From positions 1 through 64,000 of the forward strand of contig VXCM01001349.1 of assembly GCA_014773175.1 (NCBI GenBank): a stretch of 64,000 bases of DNA, read 5' to 3'. Source of the DNA: Lucifuga dentata. Lineage: Eukaryota > Chordata > Actinopteri > Ophidiiformes > Bythitidae. The translations under genes and the position numbers were made by a program. Below are positions 52,576 through 64,000 of this stretch, one piece after another. Each line of letters begins with the position of its first letter. The first letter of the stretch is position 1. A model generated the notes under the pieces. The model was not told the DNA's origin and did not search any database. It was given only the letters and a program-made list of their open reading frames with translations.

Positions 52576-53087
52576 ACTGCTCAACCCCTTTTACCAACTT
52601 ATGACTTATATTTGAGGCGTTCTGAGAAAGAGCAGAGACAAATCCAAGTATGAGCATCATGGTTAGATTTGTAAGAAAGTAAAATAATTTTGAGTGTGTA
52701 AGGAAAATTTAAGTGTTAGAGCACAATTTGTATGTAAGCATTAAATATTGGCAGAATATCTCTAAGATTCTGCTCTCAAATTTAAGAGTGATGCTTTTGA
52801 CATATGGCAGGGAATTATCTCCATAGCCCTTGTGCCCTTGGGATATAGAGTCAGAGTGAAAACCCCAGACACAAAGAGACTTCCACATCCTTTACATGAC
52901 GTAACGATGTGTCAGATACTGAGCTTGTAATTTATATGATTCTCTGTAAATAGGCTTTAAAAGGAGGAAAATAACTTTGATGGAAATGTGTGTACACCTA
53001 AAATCAATATTCTTTAGTAAGAATTCTCTGAACTTTTGGAGATTAACAATTAACCATGGGTTCTGGTTTTGAGTTGAGTTTGAGACA

Positions 53088-53151
<64 letters not shown>

Positions 53152-56100
53152 CCACTGCTTCAATGTGTGGTTCTGCTATCAGTGAGTAAAAGAGTGAGTG
53201 CAAGAAAACCAAAGGCACACAGCATTTGTTGAAACATTTATTTCAGCCTTTTGATGTGTTTATAGGTGCTTATGATAAAGACCAGAAGAAGCACCAGGCT
53301 GTGTTTGTTTATTTGCCAAAGCTGATATCCATAATGTTTATAATACCATAATAATATCCATAATCACATCCCAGCTATCCTGGCTTACAGTGATAATAAA
53401 GTCTGTGCAAAACAGAGCCACGGCACATTTAGCCCTTTCATCGCAGCAGATGGAGGCAATGTGCAGAAAGTTATGGTTGCAGCATTTGTGAACGACATTT
53501 TGTGTGAGGTGGAATACTTGGGAATTATGATTTCTGCTCACTGATTCACTGTTATACTCCAAGCATAATGGCACATGATACATTGGCAGAGGCAAAATAA
53601 TGAGTTTACAACCAAAAAATGCTGCATTGGCCTTCAATAGATCTTTCTCACAGTGGACATCCTGACCTTCATACCAGGTGTAACTAATTACATTAATTAT
53701 GCTTCTGTTCCATTTAACATGTGCAATACCTGGGCTCTGGTGCTGGCACAGCTAAATGGAATGCAGCCATTATTAAATCATTAATTTTGTTTGTTTTTGT
53801 GCTTTGTTTTTGAAGGCTGGATGAGCCTTTTGTTGGATCTCAGACTGAATCTTAAATTATGAGTTGCACCTTTGTATAACGAATCAAAATGTCTGCCGGG
53901 TGAAAGGTAACAGATCTTTCACCCGGCAGTCAGATTAGCAAATTTGCAAAATTTTCACATAGTCTGATTCATTGTCTGAAGTCCATTTTCTTGGTTTCCA
54001 TTGGGCCACGTATTTCTGATTTAAGTTTTGTTTTGAGAGGCTTGCGACCGCAGCACCAAAAGTCATCCATCATGTGTGGATGCTAAAACAACATCACTTA
54101 GACTAGCCATGAATATATTCACATTTGCATTCAGCATACAGCAAATTTGATTTTTTCAAAGAGGTAGTTTTGCATGACACATTTCCATCCATCCATCTAT
54201 CTGTCTATTGAGATGAGTCTCAATAGATGCAGAAAACACACGGTTTGGGTTCACAGAAACGACAGCTCGTGGTGTGAAGCCTGTGTGATGTGTGATACAT
54301 CCAACAAGTTTCAAGTGTCTCAATCTGCTTTGCAACCAAAACCACTGATGGTGTTTTATTATGTTCCAATTCACACATTTGAGTTCCAATAATATTTTCC
54401 TACTTAGTTACTATGTGATAATGAGTTGAAGAACTATTATTTGCTACTTATTAGAGTTTCAACAAGCCTGAAAAATGGAAAGAATTTTCATAGGAAGAAG
54501 TCAGTTTTATTATTATTATAAATGCTAAAACTCCATTTGTGTACTTACTGAGCCATTGATGCTCCAGGAGACAGTAGGCTTAGGGGAACCTTCAGCCTCA
54601 CAGATCAAGACTTCACGTTGGCTGTCTTCACCGGTGCGTTTGAACAGCTGTCTGATGACTGGAGCACCTGAAACAGGATATAGATACATCAGACCAAGAA
54701 AATGATTTACCAAAGTTCATTGGTATTTCATTCAAGATGCAGAGGAAACTCTTTACTTGCATTCTTACCTTCGACAGTCAGCTCAAAAGAAGCTTTTCGG
54801 TTGATGGGGCCCATTGACACCTCACACTCATAGAGGCCAGAATGGGAATAAGTCAGCTTGTTGAACGTGGGCTCATTGTCCAGCTTAACATTATCCTAAT
54901 TAAACAAAAAGAATATCATCAGCTAAATCACATGCACACATTTTGTTAACTAAATTGGCTGTGTTATATACTGATTGCTCTTACCTTTGTCCAGGTGACC
55001 TTTGAATTTCCAGAAGCATCAATCTGTAAATTTGGAGTCCAGGCCTCGCCAGCACTCTTCAAGATATTCCCAGAGGGGCTCAAATTGATGTCTAGGTCTG
55101 AAAGAGGAAGAGAATAGTAGAAAAATGGTTCAGAGACCTGACAGGGGTCAAGACATTCCCGCTGTTAACCATACAACCCTGTATTTCACTCAGAGCACCC
55201 CTGCAGATGCGGCTTATTAAAGGCACTGCGGTTGACACAAGACTCCCATCATAAAGCAAGGAAAGACTACAAAGAGACACTCCGACTTTCTCCTCTCTAA
55301 CAAAGACTATGTGCTTTCATTACAGATTAGCAAGCACAATACACTGACAATGTAACCACAGTGTGTTTATTACAAATAAGATTTTTACTTTTATAGTTTG
55401 CTGATATGCGGCACAATTGAATGAATGAAAATTTCTAGAAGTTAAAACAATGATTTTATCTCTTACAGTTGACTGTCATGTTCTTGGAAGCTTCCATCGT
55501 TGCGTCGTCGATGAGAGAGCATTTGTATTCACCAGAGGCATCACGAGTGACATCTGTGATGGTGTAACTATCTGCTGCTTCCACTTTCACCACATCTCCC
55601 TTCAAAGACACACAGTGTGGTACAATTAGACTGCCAGACTGTGGCAGACACTTTATTTAAGATGCATTACGGAAGAAAAAAAGTTAGACGCAAAGCTGTA
55701 ATAAGTACTGATGAAAGGAGTGTGTACCTTTGGTAGATGGAAGTTGAAGCTGGTTGGTGCCGGGCTCCCATCTGCCACACATTTCAGAGTCACATTGTCT
55801 CCTTCAACCAGAGGGCCCTGAGCAATGATCTGCAGGACGATATGCTCTGTGGGGTCTGCGCAGACACAAAGATGAGGATGTATGAGGGTGGAGTGTGAAT
55901 CAACAGGAGCCCAAACAAGTGACTGAAGGGACTACACAGATACAGCTGTCACAGAGAGCGAACTTTCTGCCTCTTCAAATGTAGTCGAGGAGACGGCTGG
56001 ACTGCAGTCGTATTCTCAGGCACTCAGCCAAACAATCTTCTCAAACATTGATGTTGCTGCTCCATTTGAGACAAACTGTCTACAGTTCTTTAAGAAAATA

Positions 56101-59100
56101 TTCCAGCACTGATAAGTTCTGTTTTAAAGGCAACGCTGAGCAGATATTGTTAATATTTTATGCTGTGTTCACCACAACTCCCACAACAGGGCCATCCACG
56201 ATTCATGTTACACTTGTCACAATGTAAAGGGGCCGGTGCTATTGTCTGTCGACTGGAAGCAAATAAATTAGAGAAAAAGGAGAAACAAACTGCCAATAGC
56301 TTGAAAAGAAAAAGAGAATCAATGTGTTTGTTAATGAGCAACGGTAGAAAAAGATTGAGTAAACAGTTTTACAGTTTCTGAAAAGGTGACACATTTTGAG
56401 AAAAAAAAAAACAATCACAGCCATATTTATCAAATTATGTATAATTCTAAATTCTAAATAAAGTAAGTGACAAAGTCTGTACAAATGTAACAGAATGAAA
56501 AGTCTAATGTTTCCCTCTAATGAAGGAAAAGTCACCCAAACAGGAAATACTCAGGTAAAGTAAAATAAAAACCGTACTTAGGTGCATTCCTTCTCCGCTG
56601 ATGAGTCACAACTGCAATAGCTAGCATGAACAAGAATGTGTCTACAGGTAAAAACTTGGAATACATAATACCACCATATGCGGTGCATGGACAATATGCT
56701 CTTATTTTTGTCTGTACTGCCATTAATGCTAAAATGCAGAGTAAGCTGTTCAAACAAAAATATAGACTGCTGAATATACATGACTCATTGTTAACTAATT
56801 ATGAGAATAAGTACGCCAGGTGAGAAAACACGTGCAGAATGGATCGTTTATATGCTGGAGTAATCGATTTATAATCACATAATTGTGCTGTTACTCTGCA
56901 TACACCAACATCACATGAACAAAGCTGTTTACATGACGTTTCATGAAAATCGACTTACTGCTTTAATTGAAGTGGAACTGTACTTTTTAAAGGACCATAC
57001 CAGTGATTTTGCATGTTTGAGCCCAATGAATACAACCCGCTTACAAGTTCGAAACAGACAAACATGTTCCAAAACATAAAACTATTATTTAACCACTACT
57101 TCTAACCATTATTTAAGTGTCTTTTTTTTTTTCTTTTTTTTGCCAAATCCCCTGACCTTTCAAATCAAATGTGATGCACCAACCTTAAAATTCAGTGTTT
57201 CACTTGCTAACATCTACACATGATTGTAGAAGGCACAGTCATTTTAATTTCTCGGTAAAAGCCATTTTCTCCTGGGACTGTATTCCCTGGTGAAGACATA
57301 CTTTTTCTTTAGTGTAGCTCCATGTTGGATTTGTTGAATTAGGTAATTTTAATAAAACCATAATGACGGTGTGTGGTTCGCTATGAAAAATTACCTATTT
57401 CAAGCATGGTTCAAGTCTCATCAAGTTGATTTTTAAAGCATGATGAAATGAACTGAAACCAATGGCAGTCTAAAGGGTAGGAAAAACAATTTCAAAAATT
57501 TACTGCTCTAGTAGTATGTTTTGGAAAATGGTTGGCAGTAATATATAAGTAATGTATATATGGGCAACATTTTTTTAGACTCAAGCATGCAAAATCACTG
57601 GAATGCTCCTTTAATGTGCATGTTAACATACTTACTTATGTCAATACACATTTGAACAATAAATGCTAAAACAAAGCAGTTCATGATACCGATAATGAAA
57701 AATAAAATTCTTAACTGGTATCATAGATCGGACAACAAAACTATCAAAAAGGTAGAAAAACTCTCTGGAGTTTTTCAATTTTGTCATATTGTGATCAACA
57801 CTAAAACAACACAACGCAATTTCAAATATGAGACAGAATATTATGTTGTCATAGTCCGTTAATTAAACACAAAAAAAACCCTTCATCAATAAGTATTTTT
57901 ATCCTTCATTTTGAAGGATAAAAATGTTTGCATGTTTGCATGCTATTTGCATGCCTGCTGTAGATAGCAGGCATGCAAACAGCAGCCAGTGAAACCAGTA
58001 GAATTTAGAAAGTCCAGTGAATGTGGCTGGTAGGGTTTGGCTGAGTGTGTATGCAGTGTGTACTCACAGGTGATAGTAAAGGTTACAGGTGAGGCCGTGA
58101 GCTCTTCTCCCCCAGCGTGCTGTGCGCTGCAGCTGAACTGGGCATCCGTGTCTTCCTTCTCAGCAGAGTACTCCAGTGTGGAGGAAGTAGTTGAGAGGCC
58201 AGTAACAGAGTCAACTTGTACTGAGGCATGGATGAAAATCTCTGGACAGAAAACAAACAACTCTGACTAAGAAACAATGGTGTCCAAAACACTAGCCTGA
58301 CTCTGTGAGTGCAGAATAATTCATGGCAGCCGAACAAAAGCAGCCCAGTCAGAGATTTTTTTAAAAAAAGATGACTTATTTATGAAAAATTTATGAATGT
58401 CAAATCTGCCTACACAAGTGCATTTGTTTGTTGTTTAGCACTTGAAAAGTATGCCACAGAATGAAGATATACACACCTTTCCCATCAGCCACCAGAGGTT
58501 TATTGTTTTTGAACCATGTGATATTTGCAGCTGGATTGGCATGTTGTGCAAAGCATGTCCCCAGCTGTGGAACAAATAAGGATTTGTGAGAAAAATGCCC
58601 AAAAAGAAAATGCTGAAAAATATTAACATTTAAATCAGTATCTTATTAACTGACCAAATATCTCAGCAAATGAGTTCTTTTCTGTACCTCTACATCACTC
58701 AAGGACTGAGAAATTTCCAAGCAATAGACCATGAAATGCCGAAAGTATTTCTAAAGCCTCTGGATCCTCTGGGTCCTTTAATTGCAGTGGGGGTGGNGAA
58801 TTCTGCTGTTTACTAATTCATGAGAATCACTTCAAAGAACTCATTACTCTAGTTACACAGTCTTGGCTATGCCTCAACATATCTTAGCTCAAGTAAGGGC
58901 TTTCCCCTGATGATTTACTGCTTAAAATAATGTTAAAAAGCAAATGTTTATCATTAAAAAAATCTCACCTTAGTTAGTTTACCAATTTCTAGTTCCTCAG
59001 CTTTGTCAGAAATCTCCAGCTCTAATGGCATCTCTGCAATACAAGAAAAGGAATGTAATGCTGTGTGGTTTTAATAATGTTTCATGATGTTTATGTCAGC

Positions 59101-61170
59101 TATTGTATGAACTTGCACATAAGAAATCATAAAGGAAAATAGTTTGCTTTAGGCCAGGTTTGCACTTGACTTTAACTATGCTTACGCCCACATTTTCTAC
59201 ATGTAGCCCCTTTCAGACATGGAATCTGTTAAATTGCTGGCATCATCTTTCTGTTAAAGTGGTGAGGCGTTATTCTTGCATGATATTTGGCATCTGCCAG
59301 TGGAGACTGGGTAACGCAGGAAGTTACGCATAATACAAGAGGCAAGAGATTGCTTATAGCAACATGGCCAGCAACCTCATTCGTATAGTATGCTGGTCAT
59401 ATTGTTGTACACAACAGCGTCTCATGGTGCTGCTGAGCTGTGCTTGGCTCTTCTTCAGTGCAGACGGAGACCAACTCTCTAATTTCTGCATCAGACCAAT
59501 TTCAAGCGTTTACTCATTCGTAAAAGATGTGTCCAGTTAAAATCTATGGGTCCAAAATGAGCTCCTAGACACAGAATTTGAAGCTAGTGCAGTGCCCGTT
59601 TAAAATGTACCTGTTTGGAATGGGCCGGACTTTATGGTGTGTGCTGCAGCCTGCCATAATTTTATTCTGCACATCCTCATGAGTTAGCTTAGTTTGCTGT
59701 ATGGGGTCGGGTTGGGACCATGCCACTGGATTGGAGCATATGCTGCCGCAGCTGGAGCATATCCTGCCACACGGATTACTTTTTACCGGCACAGCTCAAT
59801 TCAAGAACTGCTCATCCAAACAACTTCACACATGACACTGTACATCCTTGGGTCCTGAGCAATAACACCGCTGAATATCAACTTCATACAGTGGCAGGTT
59901 CTAGAGATGCTGGTGTCACAGGTAGAGGTTCCTGCCTTTATAGTTAGATAATCACTTCCTAGTCTCGTGGGACTGGTCCGTCGTCTAACACCAGAGCACT
60001 ATAATCTTGTGTGTGCCTTTGCTGGCAATGTGACTGGATTCCATCAGGGAAATGTTAATAGGTCCTACCTAATAAAATTGCCAGTGCTACTTTTATGGAA
60101 AAATGATTCGGGTCCTTTTCAAACATCAGGCCAAAATGCTGAATTGCCATCCAATTAACAAAATGGGGTGCATTTCTGAGAGGGGCTTATGTCACCCTGG
60201 AGAATTAAGTACTATGTTCGCCAGGGGGCAATGTGGAGCCTGAAACATAAATTGTCTCTGATCTGCAATGGAACATTTTAAAGCACACTTCTAAGTTTGC
60301 TCAAAAGTATTAACAAAGAACAACTGAGAAGATGAAAGAAACAGTGTCAGTGGCAACAATGGAGATAATATGTGAGGACATTAAACAAAATCCTGCTGTG
60401 CTCGATCAGGTTCGCCTAATAACTATTCATCATGTTACTAGGTGTCACTGTTGCTGTGCTGCTCACAAAAGTTGACATTGCTGATTCCACAATTTGTATC
60501 AGTACTGAATGCATGGCGTGGATTCTAGAGGATGTGCACAACAGACTCTTCAAATGAATGTAGGATACATGTATGCATATTTAAAGGCAAGTATAAACCT
60601 GATCTTTATGTAGGTTTGTACTCACTATAAATCAGCACATTCACTGGGTATTCTACTATGTTTGCACCAGCCACCACCATGCAGGTGAAGGTCCTCTGGT
60701 CACTTAATTTGGCTACAGACAGCAACAGACTGGAGTTGCTAGCCATGCTCACACGATCCCTGTATTCATCACTGGCGATATTTGCCACATCCTCGTCTTT
60801 TTTTTTAACCAGCAGGTCTCCTGGAAGTCCCTCGCCTTTGTCCTGCAGAGCAAAGCAGAGTGCACTTGTTGTTACATGTCTGTCACACACTCCCAGCTCA
60901 AATAAAAGCATGAAGTGTTTTGTTCATGTAGGGTCATATGGGGGGACAGATGCATGGTCCAGTGCACAGCATATGCACTCAGACTGGGCGTGGTTCAGAC
61001 AAGATAAGTGGGTGTCAGACAGACTTCACCATTTTGAATCCATTGACCTCCACTTTGACTTACGTATTTCCATTTAGTGATGAGAATGTCTTCTGGTTTC
61101 GTGGCTCCATTGTTGCAGGGTATCTCCAGTGTTTCCCCATATCGGCCGATAATCGTCTCCAAACCGCTGA
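49644..61170 (-). CDS. alcam: ALCAM (CD166), immunoglobulin-superfamily adhesion molecule, 5' end missing
   Basis: Fourteen exons: 61064-61170, 60626-60842, 58969-59033, 58477-58564, 58068-58241, 55728-55855, 55467-55599, 54985-55097, 54769-54895, 54549-54667, 51903-52035, 51169-51198, 50628-50739, 49644-49746; 1649 nt, about 549 aa, phases consistent. Five Ig domains follow the ALCAM VVC2C2C2 plan, with Cys anchors in [77 protein letters not shown] and [12 protein letters not shown]. Glycosylation sites include NIT, NVT, NMT and NLT. One transmembrane segment ([20 protein letters not shown]) precedes WVYMKKSK. The tail exon ends [14 protein letters not shown] mediates homophilic adhesion and binds CD6. 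The signal-peptide exon was not found up to 64 kb. Assignment to alcama or alcamb is open. Confidence 0.95.
49998..50611 (+). mobile_element. TIR element copy 2, in the last ALCAM intron
   Basis: Ends AAAGAACCATACTGGC and CGGTACAGTCCTTT are inverted repeats. It shares with copy 3 the blocks TTCTCAATAAAAGC, TCCTGGGACTATATTTCCTG, CAAGTTGATTTTTATAGC and ACCAATGGCAGTCT. It carries a perfect internal hairpin TGGCTTCTAC-gatt-GTAGAAGCCA at about 50199-50222 and a poly-A run with n (50356). The right flank is TTAA, the left ATAA. It ends 16 bp from the ALCAM transmembrane exon. Confidence 0.8.
52226..52830. mobile_element. Long-TIR MITE-like element in an ALCAM intron
   Basis: Left arm about 52226-52325 and right arm about 52735-52830 are inverted copies with few mismatches: for example TAATTCCCTCTCATATGTCA on the left and, inverted, TAATTCCCTGCCATATGTCA on the right; both contain TTAAATTTGAGAGCA. 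The interior holds a CA microsatellite (52543-52572), an alternating TGCGTGCGCGCGCATA stretch and two copies of AATCCAAGT(G/A)TGAGCA. No ORF. Confidence 0.7.
53087..53147. repeat. (AC)n microsatellite in an ALCAM intron
   Basis: An uninterrupted AC run of about 60 bp, which produces the poly-VC minus-strand ORF around it. Confidence 0.95.
53893..53929. other. Perfect 14-bp inverted repeat (hairpin)
   Basis: CTGCCGGGTGAAAG, a 9-base loop, then CTTTCACCCGGCAG. It lies in the ALCAM intron between exons 52035 and 54549. It is GC-rich compared with its surroundings. Too short for a typical pre-miRNA. Function unknown. Confidence 0.8.
56989..57612 (+). mobile_element. TIR element copy 3, in an ALCAM intron
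   Basis: Starts AAAGGACCATACCAGTGATT and ends with the inverse, AATCACTGGAATGCTCCTTT. It is flanked on both sides by TTAA if the first and last bases are shared. It has the same internal blocks and orientation as copy 2. No ORF. Confidence 0.8.
59205..60187. mobile_element. ~0.98-kb TIR element in an ALCAM intron
   Basis: The left end AGCCCCTTTCAGACATGGAA and the right end, read inverted, AGCCCCTCTCAGAAATGCAC form imperfect terminal repeats, and TGTTAAATTG / TGTTAATTGG continue the similarity inward. No transposase frame is visible. It is probably a non-autonomous DNA transposon; the superfamily is uncertain. Confidence 0.55.
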
Positions 61171-64000
61171 CTGAGAAACAGATAACAAAAATACAGTTTT
61201 AATATTATTTTTCAGTACAAATAATCTGGTCAACATAAACACAGCAGGAAATTTCTTTGATTGAGAAATCCATTTTTAGTCTGAATGCTTGAAAGTGTCT
61301 TTTTATGTACAAATTTGATTGACATTTATCAATACCACTTAAGAGTCCAGCAAAATGTTATAGAGTTTTCCCAGTTTTACAGCTCCCTTGCAAATACCCT
61401 CCCCTGCCCTAAATTTTATTCAAAACATTGCCATGGAGACAAAGTGCTTGAGGGGGGGTNCCCTCCCCTGCCCTAAATTTTATTCAAAACATTGCCATGG
61501 AGACAAAGTGCTTGAGGGGGGGTTGGGAGGAGGGTGGCAGCAGAAGTGTCTCAATAGGTTGTGATGAAGAGTTAGAGCCAGAGGGCTGCGGGGAAGAAGA
61601 GGTTGCCATGGCCCGACTGAGAATTAGGTGTTGCTGAGTTTTTTGTGTCCAGAATTCGCATTTCAGACCTTTTTGGGCTCAGGCTGATGCTGAGGCATAA
61701 CGGGTAAAAGGAAATGACACAGTTGAAGCTAAAATCCAAAAAGCTCAGCAGCACTCCAGTGGAAGTGGGTTATAAAAAGGAGTTACCAACTGTTATTTTA
61801 TGTATTAAATAAGGTGGAAAATAATGTTCTTATATTTACAAGGAAATATAATTTTCAGTCACTGCAAAAAATCTTCACCGCATCAAGTAAATTTTCTATT
61901 ATTAAGGCTAAAAAACATCTTAATTTCTTCAAATAATAATAATTTAAAAAATCTGTCAATACAGTGACATTATTTCAACATGTTTCCAATAAAAACCGCA
62001 TTGTTCTAAGAATTTTCTAGAAATGATGGTCAGTATCTTGAAACAAGGCAGAATAAGGCAAATTGAGAAAAATTAAACTTAATTCTAGATAATTTGACTT
62101 TGAATTTTATAATGAAATCTGGTTAAAATAATCTTATTGCACTGGCATATTTTTCACCTGTTCTAGGAAAATAAGATTTAGGATTTTATGACAGACAAAA
62201 ATTACTTTATAAAAAAATAAATATGTTTGTAGTTTACACAAAGTACACAAAGTAGCAGCTACAAACTTTAAATGGATTTACTGTCTTGAAACAACAGCAA
62301 CGGTTTTACTCTTGATGTTTTTTAAAGTTTTTTAAAGAAGTTTTTTAAAGAATGGAGACAACAATCTCCTCAGAGATGAGCGGTTTATTTGCTGAATTTC
62401 TGCATGATACTAATTTGAATCCTGTTTGAATGAAAGTAAATACTTTCACTATGGTTACCATTGTGGACAGGAGCTCAGAGTAACAAAAAGCACACTGCGG
62501 GCGTATTTACACAATAGGATTTAATGTCAGGATGGGCAATTTCAGAGGAGCAGGGATCCACTAATGTCTACATACACTTAGTCTGTTTTGTTCCCACTCC
62601 CAAAAACATCTCTTGTCAAACATCCACAAAACATTCACAAAATACTTTATTAGAGCTACACTACAGTATGAAACATTTTGCCTAGAGTCAACAAACTCTA
62701 CTATAATTGTCACTCTCGTAAATCTTAGCTGAACAAGTTCATACCTCATCACTTGTCACTGAGATTTATGAGCTGTCAACTTTGAAACATCACACAGTCT
62801 GAAGCTGAACTGACATCTGTAAAGCCAGAACAGGAAGCAGATGACAAACGCAGACAATCTAAATAGAAACTAGAAGAGCCTTCATTACAGCACCTCCACC
62901 AAAACAGAGCAATCCTAGATTAAATTGCACCTATTGATAGTCTATCATGGGACAAACATGCCTGATTTTCTTCATTGAGATTGGTGTATGACTTCTGAAG
63001 AAATAGAAAAATATCTTAAAAAACAAACAAAGTTTCATCAAATCAGTTCTTAACTTTATGAGTAATCCCGCTAACAAACAAATTGACCAACAGAAGCAAC
63101 TGAGGAGGTAAAAATGATTCTGGGCAGGACATGTCTGCTTCATACTTAGATTTCTTCCATGGCTCTTAATGTTATGATTTCCCGGCTCTGTAGCCTCACT
63201 TTAATAGCCACAATCCAACTCAGCAATGGCCGCGAGAGCACACCATATTACCTCCTGAACAACACCCACAAGCCATTTCAGGCATTTACACCATGTGACA
63301 GACAGTCTGACAGTACATATACAGTTTCATTCAATCAAGATGAATATGACAGCATGTACCTATTTTTTATTCCTTTAAACAAGAAAAAAAAAGAACAGAC
63401 TGTTAAACAGTGTTTTTTCTGATTCAGGAGCACATCAAATCATAATAAGCAGGGGTAGGAAACTAAGTATGCACCAAAAAACAAAAGGATGTTAGGTATA
63501 TCTGTGCTGATGGCAGTAATCAGTGGTTACTCTTATGTTTGTGAAGCATAAATTGCTTATGTGCACGTCAAAGCAGCCTAACCCAGCATATAAAAATTGT
63601 TTGAGACAACACAGACGCCACAGCATTTCACCTACAGAGATACAACCTCTGCATTCAAATCAGGCTGGGCGACATTTAATCGTGACAGCACAGGACAAAA
63701 CAAACTTCACCACATTTCAGCTGCAGACAGTTTTAGCAGAAATTCTTACCCAAACAGAGGCTGAGCTCTGCCACTTGTCAGCTACAGCACAACTTAACTA
63801 CTTCCTGCATTCTCCTCTCATTGTCTGTGATTCGCCACACCTTAAATCTCTTCCTCTAACAATACAAAGAGGATCAAAGCTGATTTAAAGTAAAAGGATA
63901 CACGGATCAGTCTCATTTTGATTTTGCTTAGTAGATGAAAATGTCATGAATTTTATTTCTCAACTTCAGGCATCTACATATTCTACCTGTTCTACATGTG
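61171..64000. other. ALCAM intron 1 (inferred), no further exon seen
   Basis: I looked on the minus strand for an ATG plus hydrophobic leader ending in a donor of the right phase and found none. It contains an n at 61460 with a 63-bp flanking duplication (61397-61459 and 61461-61523) and a short dispersed block at 62941-63000 that also occurs near 47455. Otherwise nothing recognisable. Confidence 0.5.

Noticed and set aside
53338..53637. 99-aa minus-strand ORF in an ALCAM intron
   Set aside because: Composition is Cys/His-rich without a regular pattern; no acceptor or donor fitting ALCAM phase.

Overview
The window is vertebrate nuclear DNA, almost certainly from a teleost fish. It has spliced genes with GT-AG introns, many CA, GATA and poly-A/T tracts, degenerate Tc1/mariner and tRNA-SINE remnants, and proteins with recognisable vertebrate orthologues. 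No operon, CRISPR, phage or intact viral element was seen. Coding assignments rest on exon-by-exon reading of splice sites and phase, and on comparison with remembered vertebrate protein families. No database search was possible.

Layout. 0.2-2.9 kb (+): a four-exon gene I could not identify; its stop lies at the edge of a dispersed repeat. 4.9-8.5 kb (-): HINFP, a nine-exon C2H2 zinc-finger factor. 8.5-13.3 kb: no convincing gene; repeats. 13.3-19.0 kb (-): MAP6, three coding exons, the first broken by an assembly-type duplication. 19-22.9 kb: AT-rich intergenic DNA ending in a TIR element. 23.0-28.1 kb (-): THAP12, five exons, with a Tc1/mariner relic in intron 2. 28.9-29.3 kb: two tRNA-Pro genes (AGG and CGG anticodons) facing each other. 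32.6-39.1 kb (-): DYRK1A, 11 coding exons, with a promoter and 5' UTR region to about 41.8 kb. 41.9-47.8 kb: intergenic, repeat-rich, with one unexplained 65-codon ORF. 47.9-61.2 kb (-): ALCAM (CD166), 14 coding exons including the cytoplasmic-tail exon; the signal-peptide exon is not visible and probably lies beyond 64 kb.

The genes do not form a pathway: histone H4 transcription control (HINFP), microtubule stabilisation (MAP6), a domesticated THAP/hAT protein (THAP12), a dosage-sensitive kinase (DYRK1A) and a cell adhesion molecule (ALCAM). MAP6 and THAP12 lie near each other on human 11q13.5, so their adjacency here looks like conserved linkage.

The clearest unusual signals are: (i) single-n positions flanked by perfect 63-66 bp direct repeats, which look like unmerged contig ends and frameshift MAP6; (ii) three copies of a roughly 0.6-kb TIR element, one ending 16 bp from an ALCAM splice donor; (iii) a dense AACGTTAGCTAG-type motif in the 5' regions of HINFP, THAP12 and DYRK1A; (iv) a perfect RFX-type X-box upstream of DYRK1A; (v) two further long-TIR elements in ALCAM introns. 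I found no convincing evidence of a wholly new biological system.
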